A DNA stretch of 11,332 nucleotides from Lachnospiraceae bacterium (GTDB lineage Bacteria > Bacillota > Clostridia > Lachnospirales > Lachnospiraceae): contig JAILPU010000219.1 in the NCBI GenBank assembly GCA_024699395.1, positions 1-11,332 of the forward strand, read 5' to 3'. Shown here piece by piece: positions 7,958 through 11,332 of the stretch. The position numbers were made by a program, and so were the translations under genes. Under the pieces are notes generated by a model, which saw nothing but the letters and a program-made list of their open reading frames with translations, had not been told where the DNA came from and did no database searches. Every line of letters starts with the position of its first letter. Position 1 is the first letter of the stretch.

Positions 7958-8021
7958 CCGGGGAAATATTACAATTTAATCGTGAATAACTGGTGTTAAG
8001 TTTTTGAAGCGGGTGATTAAC

Positions 8022-9428
8022 ATGATCAGAGATAATCAAAAAGTTTTCAACAGATTACTGGTCGTAATAGATGCGGTTATCATTGCCGTATCTTTTATTT
8101 TGGCATATTTGATAAAATTTAATATAATGTCCAAGGACGTTAATGTGGGGGTTCTTCCCGGAAAGGATTATTTTAAGCTTTTACTGTTTATAATTCCCGG
8201 GTATATTTTTTTGTATTACAAGAATCTTGTGTATATACCCCGCAGAACCATGGCCAATAAGGACGAGATGGTGGCAATTTTTAAAGCCAACGTTATGGGT
8301 GTTGCCGCACTTATCGTTGTAATTTACATGGTGCTTAAGGAGATTAACTTCTCCCGTTCCTTGATGGTGATTTTTTTCGGACTTAATGTGTCCGTGACAG
8401 GTTTATACAGGTGTTTATTGAGAAATACCTTAAAGGGTATGAGAAGCAGGGGATACAATCTTAAGCATGTGCTTTTGGTAGGGTATTCCAGAGCCTGTGA
8501 GGCGTATATCAACAGGATACTTGACAATCCTCAATGGGGATATCACATCTGCGGAATACTGGATGAACATATCCCTGCAGGCACAATGTACAAGGGCATT
8601 AAAGTTCTGGGAACCATGGGTAATCTCGAATATATCCTACCGGAAAACAAGCTGGATGAGATTGTGGTATCCCTGGCCCTTAAGGATTACGAGCTCTTGG
8701 AAAGCATAGTGGCAATGTGTGAAAAGTCGGGCGTACATACCAAATTTATCCCGGATTACAACAGCCTCATTCCCACCAAACCCTATACCGAGGATCTTTT
8801 GGGACTGCCCATTGTAAATATCAGGCATGTGCCCCTTACCAATACCGGCAATATGATTCTTAAGAGAATCGTGGATGTGTGCGGAGCTTTGTGTGCGATT
8901 ATTCTTACATCCCCCATAATGCTTTTGTGTGCTTTATTGGTAAAACTTTCGGGACCGGGCCCTATTATCTTCAAACAGGAGAGAGTGGGACTTCACAACA
9001 AGCCCTTTTACATGTATAAATTCAGAACCATGAAGGTTCAGTCACAGTCCGAGGAAAAGAAGGCGTGGACGGTAAGAGGCGACCCGAGAGTGACGGCAGT
9101 GGGAAAGATATTAAGATGTACCAGTCTGGACGAGCTGCCTCAGCTTTTTAATATTTTAAAAGGGGATATGAGTCTGGTGGGACCCAGACCTGAGAGACCT
9201 CTCTTTGTGGATAAGTTTAAGGAAGAGATTCCCAGGTATATGGTAAAACATCAGGTTAGACCCGGCCTTACGGGATGGGCGCAGGTTAACGGATACAGAG
9301 GAGATACGTCCATCAAGAAAAGAATCAATTACGATATCTTTTACATTGAGAATTGGACATTGGGGTTTGACATCAAAATTCTATTTATGACCTTTTTTAC
9401 CGGTTTTATAAACCGGAATGCTTATTGA
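8022..9428 (+). CDS. Polyprenyl-phosphate sugar-phosphate transferase (exopolysaccharide-initiating glycosyltransferase)
   Basis: The protein is 468 residues from the ATG at 8022. I prefer that to the TTG at 8004, which has no ribosome site, while a weak GGGTG precedes 8022 and MIRDNQK is a usual N-terminus for this family. The N-terminal half has about four hydrophobic membrane segments followed by a Rossmann-like CoA-binding-3-type region (VLLVGYSRACEAYI). The C-terminal half is the bacterial sugar transferase domain: a membrane segment starting at KRIVDV (281), then FKQERVG, KFRTMKV (from 333), LDELPQL (369-375), VGPRPERP (386-393) and RPGLTGWAQV. The enzyme moves a sugar-1-phosphate (glucose or galactose in WbaP/CpsE relatives) from a UDP-sugar to undecaprenyl phosphate, starting the lipid-linked repeat unit at the cytoplasmic membrane. 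The LCP ligase gene follows after 19 bases, so the first and last enzymes of the pathway are likely in one transcript. Confidence 0.95.
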   Translation: MIRDNQKVFNRLLVVIDAVIIAVSFILAYLIKFNIMSKDVNVGVLPGKDYFKLLLFIIPGYIFLYYKNLVYIPRRTMANKDEMVAIFKANVMGVAALIVVIYMVLKEINFSRSLMVIFFGLNVSVTGLYRCLLRNTLKGMRSRGYNLKHVLLVGYSRACEAYINRILDNPQWGYHICGILDEHIPAGTMYKGIKVLGTMGNLEYILPENKLDEIVVSLALKDYELLESIVAMCEKSGVHTKFIPDYNSLIPTKPYTEDLLGLPIVNIRHVPLTNTGNMILKRIVDVCGALCAIILTSPIMLLCALLVKLSGPGPIIFKQERVGLHNKPFYMYKFRTMKVQSQSEEKKAWTVRGDPRVTAVGKILRCTSLDELPQLFNILKGDMSLVGPRPERPLFVDKFKEEIPRYMVKHQVRPGLTGWAQVNGYRGDTSIKKRINYDIFYIENWTLGFDIKILFMTFFTGFINRNAY

Positions 9429-9430
9429 TT

Positions 9431-9436
9431 AAGGAG
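9431..9436 (+). promoter_or_regulatory. Ribosome binding site for the LCP gene
   Basis: AAGGAG sits in the 19-base gap after the previous stop. Its distance to the ATG at 9448 is 11 bases, slightly long but acceptable, and no closer alternative start exists. Confidence 0.6.
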
Positions 9437-9447
9437 ACCAGGTTATA

Positions 9448-10638
9448 ATGACAACCAGAGAAACAGACGCAAGAAGAAGTGCCATTGCAAGGAGGAAAGC
9501 AGCCAGAAGAAAAAGAAAGATTGCTATTTTTATCGTAGAGATAATTTTGATCTTTGTAATGTTGTTTGTAGTATTTGTAGTAGTTAAAGGTACCGGCGGA
9601 TTCGGTAAGGGTTCTGATGAGGGAGGCTTCTTTGCAAAGCTTTCACAGGCTTTCAATCCCAACTCCGGTCCCAAGATCACCAAGATAGATGAAGAGGAAA
9701 TAATGAGTGCCCTCTCGGAACAGGTTCAGATGGAAGTTGAAGAGGGTTCCATGAAGGGATATATCAATATCGCGCTTTTCGGTGTGGATGCCAATAATGA
9801 CAGTCAGCTGTACAAAAACAGCCGTTCCGACTCCACCATGATTGCTTCCATTAACACAAGTACGGGAGATATCAAACTTTTAAGCGTTTATCGTGATACA
9901 TATCTTAACGTTGGTCAGGTTAAGGGCAATGTTAAGTACAACAAATGTAATTCCGCTTATTCTTATGGCGGACCCGAGCAGGCCATCAAGATGCTTAACA
10001 GCAACCTTGATATGAATATCGAGAAGTTTGTAACCGTTGGTTACAGAGGTCTTAAAGAAGTTATTGACGGTCTCGGGGGTGTTTATCTTGATATCAACGA
10101 TGTTGAGCTTCAGCATATCAACAACTATCAGATTGATATCGCAGACAAGCTTAACACCACTTATGTTCCCGTTACTCAGACAGGTCGCCAGCTCTTAAAC
10201 GGTCTTCAGGCTTCCGCTTACTGCCGTATCCGTTACGGCGGCGGTGATGATTTCCTCCGCGCAAGCCGTCAGAGAGAAGTTATCCTTGCTATTGAGGAAC
10301 AGGCAAAGAACGTTTCTTTCGATAAGCTTACAAAGGCTTACGAGGGAGCCATCGGAGATATCTACACCAATATTGACAGTAAAGATATTCTTGATCTTCT
10401 CAAGAACATCACCAAATACAAAGTTGTTGCCGAGGACGGTATGCCTCAGGAATCCATGAGAACCACCGGCAACATCGGAGCAAAGGGAAGTTGCGTTGTG
10501 CCTCTCAGTCTTGAATCAAACGTTGAGTGGATGCACAAGTTCTTCTTTGACGATGATAATTATGCAGTTTCCGATACCGTAAAAAATTACGGTAAGCAGA
10601 TAGCTTCCGACACCAACCCCTATATCCAGAGAAACTGA
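9448..10638 (+). CDS. LytR-CpsA-Psr (LCP) family glycopolymer ligase
   Basis: The 396-residue protein begins with a strongly basic cytoplasmic tail (about 1-25, with runs of Arg and Lys), then one membrane segment (about 26-48), a short linker and an extracellular LCP domain from INIALFGVD (106-114). Conserved residues of the family are visible: RSDSTM (126-131), VYRDTY with R149/D150, KYNKCNSAY, and RIRYGGGDDFLRASRQRE with R260, R262, D267/D268, R271, R274 and R276, which bind the pyrophosphate-lipid substrate in known members. LCP enzymes transfer polymers from undecaprenyl pyrophosphate to peptidoglycan outside the membrane, so the adjacent pathway product is probably wall-attached. It is the last gene before a strong terminator. 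From about residue 126 the arginine codons shift toward CGT/CGC, while the tail uses only AGA/AGG. Confidence 0.95.
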   Translation: MTTRETDARRSAIARRKAARRKRKIAIFIVEIILIFVMLFVVFVVVKGTGGFGKGSDEGGFFAKLSQAFNPNSGPKITKIDEEEIMSALSEQVQMEVEEGSMKGYINIALFGVDANNDSQLYKNSRSDSTMIASINTSTGDIKLLSVYRDTYLNVGQVKGNVKYNKCNSAYSYGGPEQAIKMLNSNLDMNIEKFVTVGYRGLKEVIDGLGGVYLDINDVELQHINNYQIDIADKLNTTYVPVTQTGRQLLNGLQASAYCRIRYGGGDDFLRASRQREVILAIEEQAKNVSFDKLTKAYEGAIGDIYTNIDSKDILDLLKNITKYKVVAEDGMPQESMRTTGNIGAKGSCVVPLSLESNVEWMHKFFFDDDNYAVSDTVKNYGKQIASDTNPYIQRN

Positions 10639-10644
10639 TAAACC

Positions 10645-10672
10645 AAAGACTGAGGCCCCCCTCAGTCTTTTC
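10645..10672 (+). terminator. Rho-independent terminator after the LCP gene
   Basis: A perfect ten-base stem, AAAGACTGAG (10645-10654) with CTCAGTCTTT (10661-10670), surrounds a GCCCCC loop whose ends can add an eleventh pair. Its right arm ends in TCTTTT. It lies six bases after the stop codon and closes the transcription unit. The A-run on the left arm would let it work on the opposite strand too. Confidence 0.88.
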
Positions 10673-10716
10673 ACTTTGAACAGGTTTACAGCGAAGTCGG
10701 CGTCGGAGCCACTATA

Positions 10717-10830
10717 TTTGCACTCGGGCACGCTCTCGCTCGTTGTGTGCCGTAGCGGACGCTAACCTCGAACTGCGCACATGCTTGTTCTCGCTAAGCG
10801 CCGACGGCATACAAAGGCCCACCGTGCAAA
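10717..10830. repeat. Large nested inverted repeat, left module
   Basis: Three stacked stems can form: TTTGCAC (10717-10723) with GTGCAAA (10824-10830); GGGC (10726-10729) with GCCC (10817-10820); and GTGTGCCGT (10745-10753) with ACGGCATAC (10804-10812), which has one G-T pair. The inner 50 bases can form further small hairpins. The order and nesting of three separate arms is unlikely to be chance, although I could not compute a folding energy. Confidence 0.5.
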
Positions 10831-10863
10831 CACAGTGTCTCACTCCGCCTTCGGCCTAAAGCA

Positions 10864-10930
10864 TTTATGATAACAGCGCGCGAGGCGTGAGAGTCTCTCA
10901 TGCCGACAAAGCGCGTCACTTGAGCATAAA
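10864..10930. repeat. Nested inverted repeat, right module
   Basis: A tight hairpin, GGCGTGAGA (10884-10892) with TCTCATGCC (10896-10904) around GTC, has nine pairs including one G-T. It is enclosed by CGCGC (10877-10881) with GCGCG (10911-10915), and then by TTTATG (10864-10869) with CATAAA (10925-10930). It ends 44 bases before the next gene, so it may form in that gene's leader RNA. Confidence 0.5.
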
Positions 10931-10949
10931 CCCTGGCATTAGCATTAAT
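10920..10949 (+). promoter_or_regulatory. Weak candidate promoter for the last gene
   Basis: TTGAGC (10920-10925) and ATTAAT (10944-10949) are 18 bases apart, each matching four of six consensus bases. The -35 overlaps the right arm of the structured element. The call is tentative. Confidence 0.25.
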
Positions 10950-10974
10950 CAAAAACCCTTTTGGAGAATTGAAA

Positions 10975-11332
10975 ATGACAGAAGCAAAGACAATAGATGT
11001 GATAATACCGGTTTATAAGCCAAACGAAGAACTGCTTCAGATACTCGAAAAACTTAAGAGCCAGACACTGAAACCGAAAAAGGTGATCATTGTAAATACG
11101 GAAAAAGCATATTACGATACCTTTGCTAAAGAAACAGGCATAGAAACAAAGTATGGCGAATTCCTTGAGGTATATCATGTGGCACAGAAGGATTTTGACC
11201 ATGGAATGACAAGACGTTTGGGCGTGGAGAAATCGGATGCTGAATTGTTTGTTATGATGACTCAGGACGCGGTTCCAAAGGACGAAAGACTGCTGGAGAA
11301 GCTTACAGCCAATCTCACGGGAAAGGTGGCAG
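10975..11332 (+). CDS. Family-2 glycosyltransferase, rhamnosyltransferase-like, N-terminal part (3' end outside window)
   Basis: The ATG at 10975 follows a GGAG (10963-10966) at good spacing, and the frame stays open to the window end, giving 119 residues. The start of a GT-A fold is clear: DVIIPVYKPNEELL near residues 8-21, KVIIVNTE as the second strand, then FDHGMTRRLGVE and MMTQDAVP. The FDHGxTR and TQDAxP signatures are those of bacterial dTDP-rhamnosyl transferases of the RfbF type. In that family TQDA supplies the metal-binding acidic residue; the Gly usually found after HG is Met here. It probably adds rhamnose or another deoxyhexose to a polysaccharide at the cytoplasmic face. It lies after a terminator and a 300-base spacer, so it starts a separate transcription unit, likely still part of the same polysaccharide locus. 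Confidence 0.88.
   Translation, partial: MTEAKTIDVIIPVYKPNEELLQILEKLKSQTLKPKKVIIVNTEKAYYDTFAKETGIETKYGEFLEVYHVAQKDFDHGMTRRLGVEKSDAELFVMMTQDAVPKDERLLEKLTANLTGKVA

Larger units (their letters stand above)
10673..10974. other. GC-rich, highly structured intergenic region, no gene seen
   Basis: Roughly 300 bases between the terminator and the next start. Neither strand gives a believable protein. Positions 10681-10920 are 138/240 G+C by hand count, while a sampled coding line in the mutase is near 38%. The stretch holds two sets of nested inverted repeats (listed separately) plus smaller ones, such as TAGC/GCTA around GGAC at 10753-10764 and GAAC/GTTC at 10770-10790. It could be an interspersed repeat, a structured RNA or a degraded mobile element; sequence alone does not decide. 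Confidence 0.5.

Noticed and set aside
8004..8021. TTG start for the glycosylphosphotransferase
   Set aside because: It has no ribosome site and adds six residues upstream of the usual N-terminus; the ATG at 8022 fits the family better.
9429..9683. Minus-strand open frame with a hydrophobic stretch
   Set aside because: It is the antisense of the LCP membrane segment and basic tail; the low-complexity hydrophobic run comes from that, not from a real small membrane protein.
10516..10731. Minus-strand open frame crossing the terminator
   Set aside because: It spans the 3' end of the LCP gene and the terminator hairpin, with no ribosome site and no protein-like motif.
10673..10974. tRNA, CRISPR array or insertion sequence in the GC-rich spacer
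   Set aside because: There is no cloverleaf with a TTCRA arm, no regularly spaced direct repeats, and no transposase frame or clear target duplication. The repeats are inverted and nested.

Overview
The window reads as part of a surface-polysaccharide (capsule, exopolysaccharide or wall glycopolymer) locus from a low-to-moderate GC Gram-positive bacterium. Several things point to a Lachnospiraceae-like Clostridia (Butyrivibrio/Roseburia type): AGA/AGG-rich and TTT/AAG-rich codon use, GGAG-type ribosome sites, an LCP (LytR-CpsA-Psr) protein with a long basic cytoplasmic tail, and a polyprenyl glycosylphosphotransferase with a typical N-terminus. That placement is inference from style; there is no rRNA or housekeeping marker to confirm it. 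All eight genes are on the + strand.

Layout. Positions 3-4863 hold three consecutive family-2 glycosyltransferase genes of one architecture: the 3' end of the first, then two complete paralogues of 663 and 661 residues, each with two GT-A domains, separated by 16 and 3 bases. A TATAAT box with extended -10 begins right at the end of the third gene. It precedes a phospho-sugar mutase (4969-6690) that would make sugar-1-phosphate, the precursor of nucleotide sugars. A long hairpin (6699-6740) and an AT-rich spacer follow. Next come a single-domain family-2 glycosyltransferase with a C-terminal membrane-associated stretch (about 6924-7922), a polyprenyl-phosphate sugar-phosphate transferase (8022-9428) and an LCP-family glycopolymer ligase (9448-10638), closed by a clear rho-independent terminator at 10645-10672.

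After the terminator, 10673-10974 is a roughly 300-base non-coding stretch much richer in GC than the rest (138 of 240 bases at 10681-10920 by hand count). It is packed with nested inverted repeats and is the least explained part of the window. A further family-2 glycosyltransferase, resembling bacterial rhamnosyltransferases, starts at 10975 and runs off the end.

How the genes fit together (inference from families): the mutase feeds nucleotide-sugar synthesis; the glycosylphosphotransferase places the first sugar phosphate on undecaprenyl phosphate; the glycosyltransferases extend the repeat unit; the LCP protein transfers the finished polymer to peptidoglycan. No flippase, polymerase or ABC exporter lies in the window, so the export route cannot be told. 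I did not find a new defence or mobile system. The two best leads are the structured GC-rich intergenic element and the second GT-A domain of the 883-2874 protein, which has lost the catalytic motifs its neighbour keeps.
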